Part shown: piece by piece, positions 1-5,033 of the stretch
How the letters are laid out: each line of letters starts with the position of its first letter
Position numbering within the stretch: the stretch's first letter is position 1
Assembly (NCBI GenBank): GCA_030594905.1
Contig: JAUVEF010000040.1
Span: forward strand, 1-8,496
Source: Methanosarcinales archaeon
GTDB lineage: Archaea > Halobacteriota > Methanosarcinia > Methanosarcinales > Methanogasteraceae
DNA length: 8,496 nt
Reading direction: 5' to 3'
Notes under the pieces: model-generated
Told to the model about the DNA's origin: nothing
Databases searched by the model: none
Seen by the model: the letters and a program-made list of their open reading frames with translations, nothing else
Position numbers and translations under genes: made by a program

Positions 1-166
1 TCCCGATATTCCGCACCATATAGTCGTGCCGTTCACCAAGATTCTTTGCAACCCCGCAGTTTCGGGATAGGACGCCGATCCACGTATAGCCGACATGCAC
101 GTCACGGACTTTCGCATCTGTAGCCACGTTTGATAGATCAGAGATCAGATCATCGATCAGTTTCAT
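1..166 (-). CDS. Partial DUF4213/DUF364-like (putative metal-chelation) protein, N-terminus only
   Basis: An open frame starts with ATG at 166 on the minus strand and runs off the left edge after 55 codons without a stop. The N-terminus reads MKLIDDLISDLSN, followed by VRDVHVGYTWIGVLS and then CGVAKNLGE. This pattern (a leading helix, then a strand with VxVGxxWxxV, then a small GxA segment) resembles the N-terminal DUF4213 domain that precedes DUF364, a family annotated as putative heavy-metal chelation. The start overlaps the last 17 bases of the upstream oxyanion-binding lipoprotein gene in another frame, so the two are probably translationally coupled in one operon. The link to a tungstate/molybdate transporter suggests a role in metal or oxyanion handling, but that is inference. 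The C-terminal domain lies outside the window, so the family call rests on about 55 residues. Confidence 0.6.
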   Translation of the reverse strand, partial: MKLIDDLISDLSNVATDAKVRDVHVGYTWIGVLSRNCGVAKNLGERHDYMVRNIG

Positions 167-977
167 TTATATCGCCTATATTGCCTATGTCGCCTTGCCT
201 GTATGGGGTGAACTCATATTTCTCGTATACCGCTTTGCCGTAATCAGAGGTAACGAAATCAACAAACTCTTCCGCAGATTCTTTGTTTTCAGAAAACGTA
301 AGTGTTCCTATAGGAATCGTCTGTATGATGTTCTCTTCCGCCGGTATCTCTACTATCGCCGTTTCATTCGGGGCAAAGAGTGCCGTTTCTCCCCACGTTA
401 TCGCAGCGTCCACATCTCCACTGGATACGTAGAGTATGAGTGCATTTACGGTTGTGCCGTAAACGACAGTGTTATCCAAAACAGCATCCTTGATCCCGTT
501 CTTCTCCAGTATTTTGTCCGCTAATATTCCAATAGCGCACGCCTCAGGATCTCCGAGAGCAACCATTGCCCCCTGCTTTGTGAGATCGTCCAGACAGGTT
601 ATGTTCGCAGGATTTCCCTTCGGAACCACTATCACGGGAACGTGGTAAGCTACAGACTTTTCGTAATCGATGAACCCCTTATACCGCGCAATTGTGGAAT
701 AGTACATTGCTCCTGGCTGGTAGACGTCCCCATTCTGCGCAAGTTCAATCTGGTTCAAGAGATGCCCGGATCCGGCATAATTGCATATCACTTTAACATT
801 ATATTCCTGCTCAAATTGGCTCCCAAGTTCATCCATTGGCGCCCTCATTCCTGCGCCGCAGTAAACAAGGAGCGACTCCGGTTTTCCGGTTTCTGACTGT
901 GTGGGTCCGCTGATGCACCCGTGTGCAATTACACTACAGAACAGAATTATCGCCGCGAGTATTGCCGTTTTTTTCAT
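150..977 (-). CDS. wtpA: Tungstate/molybdate ABC transporter substrate-binding lipoprotein (ModA/WtpA-like)
   Basis: This 275-residue protein is the extracytoplasmic oxyanion receptor of a molybdate/tungstate importer. The start at 977 gives a clean export signal: MKKT, a hydrophobic stretch (AILAAIILFCSVIA), then a lipobox-like AHGC whose Cys (about residue 21) would anchor it in the membrane. A GAAGGA ribosome-binding site lies about 6 bases before this ATG. A longer frame from 1040 would add 21 hydrophilic residues before the signal and is less likely. ModA-family features follow: LLVYCGAGMRAPMDELGSQF near the mature N-terminus, GDVYQPGAMYYS, a central LGDPEACAIGILADKILEKN segment, and TVNALILYVSSGDVDAAI near the C-terminus. 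The permease and ATPase genes are not in the window. The downstream gene overlaps it by 17 bases, and a molbindin gene diverges from it, fitting a Mo/W uptake locus. Whether the ligand is tungstate or molybdate cannot be told here; the gene symbol is tentative. Confidence 0.9.
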   Translation of the reverse strand: MKKTAILAAIILFCSVIAHGCISGPTQSETGKPESLLVYCGAGMRAPMDELGSQFEQEYNVKVICNYAGSGHLLNQIELAQNGDVYQPGAMYYSTIARYKGFIDYEKSVAYHVPVIVVPKGNPANITCLDDLTKQGAMVALGDPEACAIGILADKILEKNGIKDAVLDNTVVYGTTVNALILYVSSGDVDAAITWGETALFAPNETAIVEIPAEENIIQTIPIGTLTFSENKESAEEFVDFVTSDYGKAVYEKYEFTPYRQGDIGNIGDINETDR

Positions 978-1006
978 CGGGTTTCCTTCAAATACAGTTG
1001 TGTGTT

Positions 1007-1020
1007 CTGTATAAATACAT
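1007..1020 (-). promoter_or_regulatory. Candidate TATA element for the oxyanion-binding lipoprotein gene
   Basis: On the minus strand this reads ATGTATTTATACAG, an AT-rich element centred about 37 bases before the ATG at 977. The same element-to-start distance is seen for the FMN-binding protein gene further along. It would give a transcript with a leader of only about ten bases that still includes the GAAGGA ribosome-binding site. Assigned by position and composition only. Confidence 0.35.
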
Positions 1021-1140
1021 TTTGGTTTACAATATGACAAAAGTCAAATTAAAACAGTTGATCCAGGTTATGGCGGGGTTGCAGAGTGTGGGCATAAGCT
1101 GGTGGAATGTTGGGTGGGCGATATGTTCTTAGGGTATGCC

Positions 1141-1155
1141 GCAATATTGCAATAT
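1141..1155. promoter_or_regulatory. Overlapping dyads in the divergent wtpA/molbindin spacer
   Basis: The sequence GCAATATTGCAATAT contains two overlapping perfect palindromes: GCAATATTGC at 1141-1150 and ATATTGCAATAT at 1144-1155. It sits 48-62 bases before the molbindin ATG, where an archaeal TATA box or a repressor operator would be expected. It may be a binding site for a metal- or oxyanion-responsive regulator, or simply the AT-rich core promoter of the molbindin gene. No regulator gene is present to support either reading. Confidence 0.35.
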
Positions 1156-1202
1156 CCTGCAGCCGCGACAGTGGTTGCAGCAAGAAATGGAGGATGCCAA
1201 CA

Positions 1203-1412
1203 ATGAGAATAAGTGCAAGAAACCAGATTGAAGGCGTTGTGAAGGAAATCGAGAAAGGTGAGGTCGCATCTACCGTGAAAATCGAGATCGCAGAGACCGC
1301 TATCCTGACTTCGATGCTAACAAAAGAAGCCGTGGAAGATCTTGATCTGAAAGAAGGCGATAAAGTAGAAGCAGTGATAAAAGCAACAGAAGTGCTGGTG
1401 TTGAAGGAATAA
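1203..1412 (+). CDS. mop: Molbindin (Mop/TOBE-domain molybdate/tungstate-binding protein)
   Basis: This 69-residue protein is a single TOBE (Mop) domain, the usual length of stand-alone molbindins that bind molybdate or tungstate in the cytoplasm as oligomers. It begins MRISARNQIEGVVKEIEKGE, matching the family signature SARNQxxGxVxxxxxGxV. It continues with an oxyanion-contact-like segment, ILTSMLTKEAVEDLDLKEGD, and ends VEAVIKATEVLVLKE. The start at 1203 is chosen because GGAGG at 1189-1193 lies nine bases upstream; an ATG at 1194 directly abuts that site and is less plausible. The gene is divergent from the oxyanion-binding lipoprotein gene, and both likely serve Mo/W homeostasis, for example for formylmethanofuran dehydrogenase or formate dehydrogenase (inferred). 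A terminator-like hairpin with a T tract follows at once. Confidence 0.9.
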   Translation: MRISARNQIEGVVKEIEKGEVASTVKIEIAETAILTSMLTKEAVEDLDLKEGDKVEAVIKATEVLVLKE

Positions 1413-1414
1413 TA

Positions 1415-1440
1415 GGTTCCAACCGGACCTTTTCTTTTTT
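1415..1440 (+). terminator. Hairpin plus T tract after the molbindin gene
   Basis: A short stem (GGTTCC against GGACC, one bulged T, loop AACC) is followed by TTTTCTTTTTT, beginning three bases after the molbindin stop codon. Archaeal transcription commonly ends at T-rich tracts, so this is a good candidate end for that transcript. Confidence 0.5.
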
Positions 1441-1456
1441 CGTACGTGTTTGGCTT

Positions 1457-1545
1457 AACCACAAGATTTCACAGATTTCCACAAGATTTCTGTGTTAATC
1501 TCGTGGTTTTTTTTCGCCTCAGCTAAACACATACCGCTATCTGAT
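1457..1545 (+). repeat. Dispersed hairpin repeat, copy 1 (nested stem, eight T, conserved tail)
   Basis: Arms at 1457-1468 (AACCACAAGATT) and 1497-1508 (AATCTCGTGGTT) pair in 11 of 12 positions. Inside them a second stem pairs CACAGA (1470-1475) with TCTGTG (1489-1494). A run of eight T (1507-1514) follows, then a tail reading CGCCTCAGCTAAACAC. The ATCTCGTGG, T-run and CTAAACAC tail recur at about 4667-4698, and GATTTCCACAAGA occurs in both copies (1474-1486 and 4574-4586). It is therefore a repeat family rather than a one-off terminator, though it could stop plus-strand transcription. It abuts the 5' end of the decayed Fic gene. Confidence 0.6.
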
Positions 1546-2061
1546 ACCTAAAAAACATGCGGACATTCAGGAGATCATAAATTATCGCACAGCAATGAAT
1601 ATGGCTGTCGATTATCTGCAAAAACGTCCCCTGTGCACCAACATGATTCGTGACCTGCGCCGCATCCTGCTCACAATTGCCAGAGGTGGATGCCGGGAGC
1701 CGGGCGAGATCCGCAGCATACCGAATTACATCGCGCCTCCGGGCACACCGATTGGATAGGCAATCTTTGTTCCGCCACCCCATCTGATGGTTATGGATGC
1801 GCGCTCGAACTGGGAGATCTACTGGCATAGCGAAAAAAAGACGCTCTGGTCCAGCTGGCAATCCTGAAGGCTCAGTTTGAACTGAGCCACCAATTCAGTG
1901 ACTGAAACGGTCGTATCGGACGTATTCTTGTTCTTCTGATCCGGTACAGTGAGAAGATGCTGTCCAACCCCCTGTTCCATATCAGTGCTTATCTTGAGCG
2001 AAACCGGGATGAATATTATGAATGCCTGCTCGAAATCTCCCGCTATAGGAACTGGAATGGT
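1532..2061 (+). pseudogene. Decayed Fic-family (AMPylase-type) gene
   Basis: Joining two frames recovers a recognisable Fic protein lacking both ends. The first part (about 1532-1839) includes EIINYRTAMNMAVDYLQKRP, IRDLRRILLTIARGG, REPGEIRSIPNYIAPPG and AIFVPPPH, the N-terminal region typical of Fic_N-type proteins. It is broken by a TAG at 1757-1759. A frameshift in the A7 run at 1833-1839 moves reading to the frame of 1840. There DALVQLAILKAQFEL leads into HQFSD, a stop (TGA, 1903-1905) and NGRIGR. This lines up with the Fic signature HPFxxGNGRxGR: Pro has become Gln and the first Gly codon has become TGA. SAYLERNRDEYYECLLEI and NWNG follow, after which homology stops. Fic enzymes transfer AMP or other groups from nucleotides to protein targets. 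No initiation codon or C-terminal part remains, so this copy should be inactive. Confidence 0.85.
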
Positions 2062-2125
2062 ACCGGATGTGGTGGTAGATGTGGCGTTAAATGTGGTGGT
2101 GGAGATGGAGATGGAGATGGTAGAT
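2062..2125. repeat. Low-complexity GGT/GAT stretch with short tandem repeats
   Basis: ATGTGGTGGT occurs at 2067-2076 and 2091-2100, followed by three tandem GGAGAT units (2101-2118). It starts exactly where recognisable Fic homology ends. Read on the plus strand it gives a Gly/Asp/Cys-rich tail; on the minus strand it gives Ser/Thr-rich sequence. It looks like simple-sequence DNA at a break or junction rather than part of a functional protein. The remaining bases up to 2195 show no gene that I can support. Confidence 0.5.
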
Positions 2126-2195
2126 AACGGCGACTGAGGTATAGGGGGCGAATCTATATTCCCTGCCACGTTCAGAGCCGCCCTGATCACGCGGG

Positions 2196-2207
2196 TTAAA
2201 ATATTAA
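2196..2207 (+). promoter_or_regulatory. Candidate TATA element for thi4
   Basis: TTAAAATATTAA is centred about 32 bases before the thi4 ATG. Transcription starting about 25 bases downstream would leave a leader of only a few bases, so thi4 may be translated from a nearly leaderless message. The absence of a clear Shine-Dalgarno sequence before the ATG fits this. Confidence 0.45.
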
Positions 2208-2232
2208 GGTTGTAGGGATACAAACAACAATC

Positions 2233-3015
2233 ATGGCGATCGATGAAACAAGCATTACACGAGCAATCGTTACCGAATTTACAAAATCGTTCCTTGATGT
2301 AACTAATGTGGATGCATCGCTCGTCGGCGCAGGTCCTGCGAATCTCGTTGCCGCATACACCCTTGCAAAAGCAGGTGTCGATACGGTCGTCTTTGAGCGG
2401 AATCTCTCGGTCGGCGGTGGCATGTGGGGTGGCGGCATGATGTTTCCAAGAATCGTGGTGCAGGAAGAAGCACGCCGTTTCCTTGACGAATTCGACATCA
2501 AATACACCGAAAGCGAACCGGGTCTCTATGTGGCGGATTCGATCGAATCGGTCTGCCGGATTGCCGCAGGCGCAATCGGAGCAGGCGCAAAGATTTTCAA
2601 TCTAATCAGCGCGGAGGATGTGGTGATCCGGGAGAATGACCGGGTGTCAGGGCTTGTTCTCAACTGGACTGCTGTTGAGCTGGCGCATCTACATGTCGAT
2701 CCGCTGGCGGTCCGGTCGAAGGTGGTGATCGATGGCACCGGACACGACGCAGAGATATGCCGAATCGTGCAGGAAAAGATACCGAGCGCGCCGGGCAGTC
2801 TGCAGGTCATTGGCGAGCAGCCGATGTGGGCGGACGTGGGCGAGCGTGCGCTTCTTGATTTCACAAAGGAAGTATATCCGGGACTGGTTGTTTCGGGCAT
2901 GGCGGCAAACGCGGTCTATGGCGGTCCGCGGATGGGTCCGATCTTTGGCGGGATGATGCTGTCGGGCGAGCGGGCGGCCGAGGTTGCGATGAGGGTCATC
3001 GATTCGTTGCAGTAG
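2233..3015 (+). CDS. thi4: Thiazole synthase, archaeal Thi4 family (sulfide-dependent type)
   Basis: This 260-residue protein makes the thiazole moiety of thiamine, using NAD and glycine. The archaeal members with His at the sulfur-donor position take sulfur from free sulfide. Visible features are an N-terminal dinucleotide-binding loop GAGPANLVAA (32-41), the acidic end of that fold (VVFERN, about 52-57), the family motif GGGMWGGGMMFP (61-72), GTGHDAE (168-174), and the C-terminal SGMAANAV with GPIFGGMMLSGERAAE (about 221-250). The catalytic position reads LHVDP (153-157), with His154 where yeast Thi4 has the sacrificial Cys, so a multi-turnover sulfide-using enzyme is predicted. Length matches archaeal homologues. 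Some archaeal relatives were formerly annotated as ribose-1,5-bisphosphate isomerase, but the motifs favour Thi4. It appears to be transcribed alone: a TATA element sits just upstream and a new promoter precedes the next gene. Confidence 0.93.
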   Translation: MAIDETSITRAIVTEFTKSFLDVTNVDASLVGAGPANLVAAYTLAKAGVDTVVFERNLSVGGGMWGGGMMFPRIVVQEEARRFLDEFDIKYTESEPGLYVADSIESVCRIAAGAIGAGAKIFNLISAEDVVIRENDRVSGLVLNWTAVELAHLHVDPLAVRSKVVIDGTGHDAEICRIVQEKIPSAPGSLQVIGEQPMWADVGERALLDFTKEVYPGLVVSGMAANAVYGGPRMGPIFGGMMLSGERAAEVAMRVIDSLQ

Positions 3016-3044
3016 CATCCCACACCTGTCGATCGGAATGCGAA

Positions 3045-3071
3045 ATCCTGCCCCCGAAATTTTTCCAGGAT
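3045..3071 (+). terminator. Weak hairpin in the thi4/FMN-protein spacer
   Basis: ATCCTG (3045-3050) pairs with CAGGAT (3066-3071) across a loop holding a run of C and then a run of T. It begins about 30 bases after the thi4 stop and ends before the TATA element of the next gene. It may help end the thi4 transcript; the support is structural only. Confidence 0.3.
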
Positions 3072-3084
3072 GATTTCACAAACC

Positions 3085-3091
3085 TTTATAT
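3085..3091 (+). promoter_or_regulatory. TATA element for the FMN-binding protein gene pair
   Basis: TTTATAT, preceded by ACAAACC as a plausible TFB-recognition element, is centred about 36 bases before the ATG at 3124. This is the expected layout of an archaeal promoter and predicts a leader of roughly ten bases that carries the GGTGAT ribosome-binding site. Confidence 0.55.
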
Positions 3092-3123
3092 CATAGAGGT
3101 CAGAGTTTGTGGTGGTGATTGTT

Positions 3124-3528
3124 ATGGTAAAGATGCCAGCAGAAGTGCAGGAGACAATAAATAAGCAGAGTCCGGTTCCAATTGCCACCGCGGATGCGGA
3201 TGGTAATCCTAACGTGGTGTTTGTTGGATTCTTAAGGATCGTTGACGATGAGACGATCCATATTGCAGACAATTTCTTCGACAAGACCGCCACAAACCTG
3301 TCAGAGAACCCGCGAGTATCGTTCGTTGTGTACGATGGCGAGGCAAAGAAGTCATTCCAGATCAAGGGCAGTACAGAGGTCGCGGCGAACGGTCCGGTGT
3401 ATGATGATGTGAAGGCATGGGTACATGCCAAGAGCAAGGCGTTGCCTGCAAAAGCCGCGGTGATCATGCACGTTGAAGAGATATATGATGCGATGTATGG
3501 ACCAGACGCGGGGAAACGTATAGCATAA
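3124..3528 (+). CDS. Pyridoxamine 5'-phosphate oxidase-like FMN-binding split-barrel protein
   Basis: The product of 134 residues is one PNPOx-like split-barrel domain, a fold that usually binds FMN or F420 as a dimer. Typical elements are visible: an N-terminal helix, PVPIATADADGNPNVV (17-32), the strand pair GFLRIVDDETIHIAD (35-49), DKTATNLSENPRVSFVVYD (53-71) with the conserved KTxxNLxxNPxV pattern, and KSFQIKGSTEV. The start at 3124 is preferred because GGTGAT (3114-3119), complementary to the 16S rRNA end, lies four bases upstream. A GTG at 3109 would add five residues, and another ATG lies at 3133. The family includes pyridoxamine phosphate oxidases, flavin reductases and proteins of unknown activity; at this length the substrate cannot be inferred. 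The next gene starts 11 bases after the stop, so the two probably share a transcript. Confidence 0.85.
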   Translation: MVKMPAEVQETINKQSPVPIATADADGNPNVVFVGFLRIVDDETIHIADNFFDKTATNLSENPRVSFVVYDGEAKKSFQIKGSTEVAANGPVYDDVKAWVHAKSKALPAKAAVIMHVEEIYDAMYGPDAGKRIA

Positions 3529-3539
3529 TGGTGATATAA

Positions 3540-3848
3540 TTGGGCAAGGATAATATACTGGGAATAGACGACTTATTGGCGGATGAGGACGAGACTACCG
3601 CAGAGGGATCAAACAAATCACTATATGATCTTGTCATCCCGCCAGGACTCTCGGTGACCATGATACAGGAACTGATACTGGAGTTTGGTCTTGAGTCGCA
3701 CACCAAAAATGTGCTCACGGCAGTCGAGGACGGTGAGCCTTTTGAGATGAAGCTGATCGTGCTCCGGGGCGACTATGAAACCGTGGAGCGTGCAAACAAG
3801 TACCTCTGGGATGTAATCGACGATCGAACCGGATATTTTGAAGATTGA
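3540..3848 (+). CDS. Conserved-looking hypothetical protein, TTG start
   Basis: I do not recognise this 102-residue protein. It is acidic, with a low-complexity N-terminus (LLADEDETTAEGSN) and then a compact region with alternating hydrophobic pattern: LYDLVIPPGLSVTMIQELIL, SHTKNVLTAVEDGEPFEMKL, IVLRGDYETVERANKYLWDV, ending RTGYFED. No signal peptide, membrane segment or metal-binding cluster is visible. The TTG at 3540 directly follows an in-frame TAA, and GGTGAT (3530-3535) lies four bases before it, the same motif and spacing as for the gene before. The 11-base gap to the upstream FMN-binding protein gene suggests co-transcription and perhaps a shared role, which is inference. Codon use resembles its neighbours, so it is very probably a real gene. 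Confidence 0.75.
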   Translation: MGKDNILGIDDLLADEDETTAEGSNKSLYDLVIPPGLSVTMIQELILEFGLESHTKNVLTAVEDGEPFEMKLIVLRGDYETVERANKYLWDVIDDRTGYFED

Positions 3849-3850
3849 TG

Positions 3851-3912
3851 GCAGGAATCGTACCTGCTCTGATGATCTGCTACATGCCGCGACCATGCGT
3901 CGCTGTAGCGGA
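3851..3912 (+). other. Tandem hairpins between two genes; possible structured leader or terminator
   Basis: A small hairpin (GCAGG 3851-3855 with CCTGC 3863-3867) is followed by a strong one. In the latter, TCTGCTACA (3876-3884) pairs with TGTAGCGGA (3904-3912, one G-U pair), and directly inside it GCGAC (3889-3893) pairs with GTCGC (3899-3903) around a CATGC loop, with one four-base bulge. No T run follows, so a simple terminator is not obvious. It ends about 30 bases before the next start codon and may be an RNA element of that leader or an mRNA end-processing signal. Confidence 0.45.
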
Positions 3913-3942
3913 CCTCTCACATCGTCGTATTAATAAAATACA

Positions 3943-4533
3943 ATGGTAATCATGAACCGAAAAATCACATATTTTGAGAAACCGGGTGCAACTAACACCG
4001 ATAAAACCGTGAAAGCCGCTGCCGACCGGGCGATTGAACTTGGCGTCAAGCATATCGTGGTCGCAAGCACCACCGGATCGACTGGGATCAAGGTTGCAAA
4101 GGCAACCGAAGGGACTGATATCAAGACAATCGTCGTGACACTGCATTACGGTGCGAGAGAAGAGGGGAAATGGCAGTTTGACGAAAAGAACCTCGAAATA
4201 TTGCAGGATATGGGTGCCGCCGTATTTACGCAGACACATGCACTTTCAGGAGTGGAACGGTCGTTCTCCGGGAAGCTTGGTGGAGCAAGCCGGGCTGAAA
4301 CCATTGCAGCCGTGCTCAAGAGTCTGTTTGGAGTTGGATTTAAGGTAGCTGTTGAGATCACGATTATGGCTGCGGACGCGGGCATGGTTCCAGTCGGCGA
4401 TGGTGCCGAGATCATTGCAATTGGCGGGACACATTCGGGCGCGGACGTCGCATGTGTGATCAGACCGGGACATGCAAATAGCTTCTTTAACATGCAGATC
4501 CGTGAGATCATAGCGATGCCAAGGCTGAAATAA
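3943..4533 (+). CDS. Stand-alone pyruvate kinase C-terminal (alpha/beta) domain protein
   Basis: The 196-residue product resembles the C-terminal alpha/beta domain of pyruvate kinase without the catalytic barrel, a stand-alone form found in archaea and some bacteria. Visible segments: ITYFEKPGATNTDKTVKAAA (about 8-27), the nucleotide-fold-like loop VVASTTGSTG (39-48), THALSGVERSF (98-108), a helical middle, and the C-terminal IGGTHSGADVACVIRP (160-175) followed by HANSFFN. In true pyruvate kinases this domain carries the allosteric effector site; here no catalytic residues exist, so the protein should not be a pyruvate kinase. Its actual role is unknown to me. The start is uncertain: ATG at 3952 would give MNRKITYFEKPG, which fits homologue starts equally well, and neither ATG has a strong ribosome-binding site. 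An AT-rich TTAATAAAATA at 3930-3940 lies too close to serve as a standard TATA box. Confidence 0.85.
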   Translation: MVIMNRKITYFEKPGATNTDKTVKAAADRAIELGVKHIVVASTTGSTGIKVAKATEGTDIKTIVVTLHYGAREEGKWQFDEKNLEILQDMGAAVFTQTHALSGVERSFSGKLGGASRAETIAAVLKSLFGVGFKVAVEITIMAADAGMVPVGDGAEIIAIGGTHSGADVACVIRPGHANSFFNMQIREIIAMPRLK

Positions 4534-4543
4534 ACAACGATGC

Positions 4544-4570
4544 GTACGTATGTAGCTAACTACAATGTAC
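4544..4570 (+). terminator. Hairpin after the pyruvate kinase-domain gene
   Basis: TGTAG (4551-4555) pairs with CTACA (4560-4564) around CTAA, and outer GTAC arms (4544-4547 and 4567-4570) can pair with a small internal loop. It lies just after the stop codon at 4533. There is no adjacent T run, so its role as a transcript end is uncertain. Confidence 0.3.
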
Positions 4571-4713
4571 ACGGATTTCCACAAGAGATTGCGGGGAAGC
4601 ATGATGCAGAGCAAACGTGTCATAGTATCTTGCAGGTACCAATCTCTTCTTGTGTCAGTCTCGTGAAATCTCGTGGTTTTTTCACCTCACCTAAACACGT
4701 TCACAGTATCAAA
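4571..4713 (+). repeat. Dispersed hairpin repeat, copy 2 (expanded and diverged)
   Basis: This copy shares GATTTCCACAAGA (4574-4586) and the 3' part ATCTCGTGG, a T run (six T here, 4677-4682), then ACCTCACCTAAACAC with copy 1 at 1457-1545. Between these it holds roughly 55-75 extra bases. Within the extra part CAATCTCTTCTTGTG (4640-4654) can pair with CACAAGAGATTG (4580-4591), so it can still fold back on itself. It looks like the same element with an inserted or duplicated middle, and it also ends in a T tract that could stop transcription. Confidence 0.55.
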
Positions 4714-4795
4714 TAACATCCGTGCAATCCATACAATTTGCATTATCCCTATTTTATTTGTAGGATTTTCCATGAAAAGTGGTTGAATCACAAAC

Positions 4796-4889
4796 TCATG
4801 CATTCGAGACGAACGTCGCGATTGTATCTGCCACCGTTTCAGGGCTTTGAATCATGAGCGCATCCATGCCAACGCCCTGCCAAAACAAT
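4796..4889 (-). pseudogene. Possible decayed gene tail (about 30 codons)
   Basis: On the minus strand a reading frame gives WQGVGMDALMIQSPETV followed by ADTIATFVSNA and a stop at 4796-4798. It has the amphipathic look of a genuine protein C-terminus, but an in-frame stop lies only a few codons upstream of the fragment and no start or ribosome-binding site is evident. I do not recognise the parent family. It may equally be chance. Confidence 0.25.
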
Positions 4890-4890
4890 G

Positions 4891-5033
4891 TTTAAGTACT
4901 TTACCGACATATTTGAGACTGTGAGCCAAGAAATGTACAAAACCAATAGCAAGAGGCGAATTCTATTTGTATGAGCGGTTTGGCTATAATTATCCTATCG
5001 GAACGTTAGAATATATCAATAATTGGTGATGCA
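4891..5033 (+). promoter_or_regulatory. Promoter region of the atpFAB genes
   Basis: Two candidate TATA elements precede atpF: TTTAAGTA at 4891-4898, which would give a leader of about 115 bases, and TATAATTAT at 4985-4993, which would give a leader of about 20 bases. A GGTGAT ribosome-binding site (5025-5030) lies three bases before the atpF ATG. Two tiny open frames (4933-4974 and 4971-5009) occur in the leader but lack ribosome-binding sites. The rest of the 500-base gap from 4534 holds the repeat copy, an AT-rich stretch at about 4705-4780, and the possible gene tail. Confidence 0.4.

Noticed and set aside
1049..1462. Minus-strand open frame of 137 codons across the molbindin gene
   Set aside because: A shadow of the molbindin gene, whose plus-strand product is a clear full-length TOBE domain.
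1457..1514. Short recurring GATTTCCACAAGATTT-type units considered as a CRISPR array
   Set aside because: The units are not regularly spaced, there are no spacers of uniform length and no cas genes; the pattern is a nested hairpin.
1523..1861. Minus-strand open frame of 112 codons
   Set aside because: Antisense to the first half of the Fic pseudogene; the plus-strand translation carries the recognisable motifs.
1819..2223. Minus-strand open frame of 134 codons
   Set aside because: Most of it is antisense to the Fic pseudogene, with no ribosome-binding site and a low-complexity middle. Only the 2062-2223 part is kept, as a weak finding.
2916..3467. Long minus-strand open frame (183 codons) across the thi4 end and the FMN-binding gene
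   Set aside because: It spans two well-supported plus-strand genes and their promoter, and its sequence shows no family features.
4933..5009. Two tiny overlapping open frames in the atpF leader as possible regulatory peptides
   Set aside because: Each is only about a dozen codons long, without ribosome-binding sites, and with no sequence pattern suggesting attenuation.
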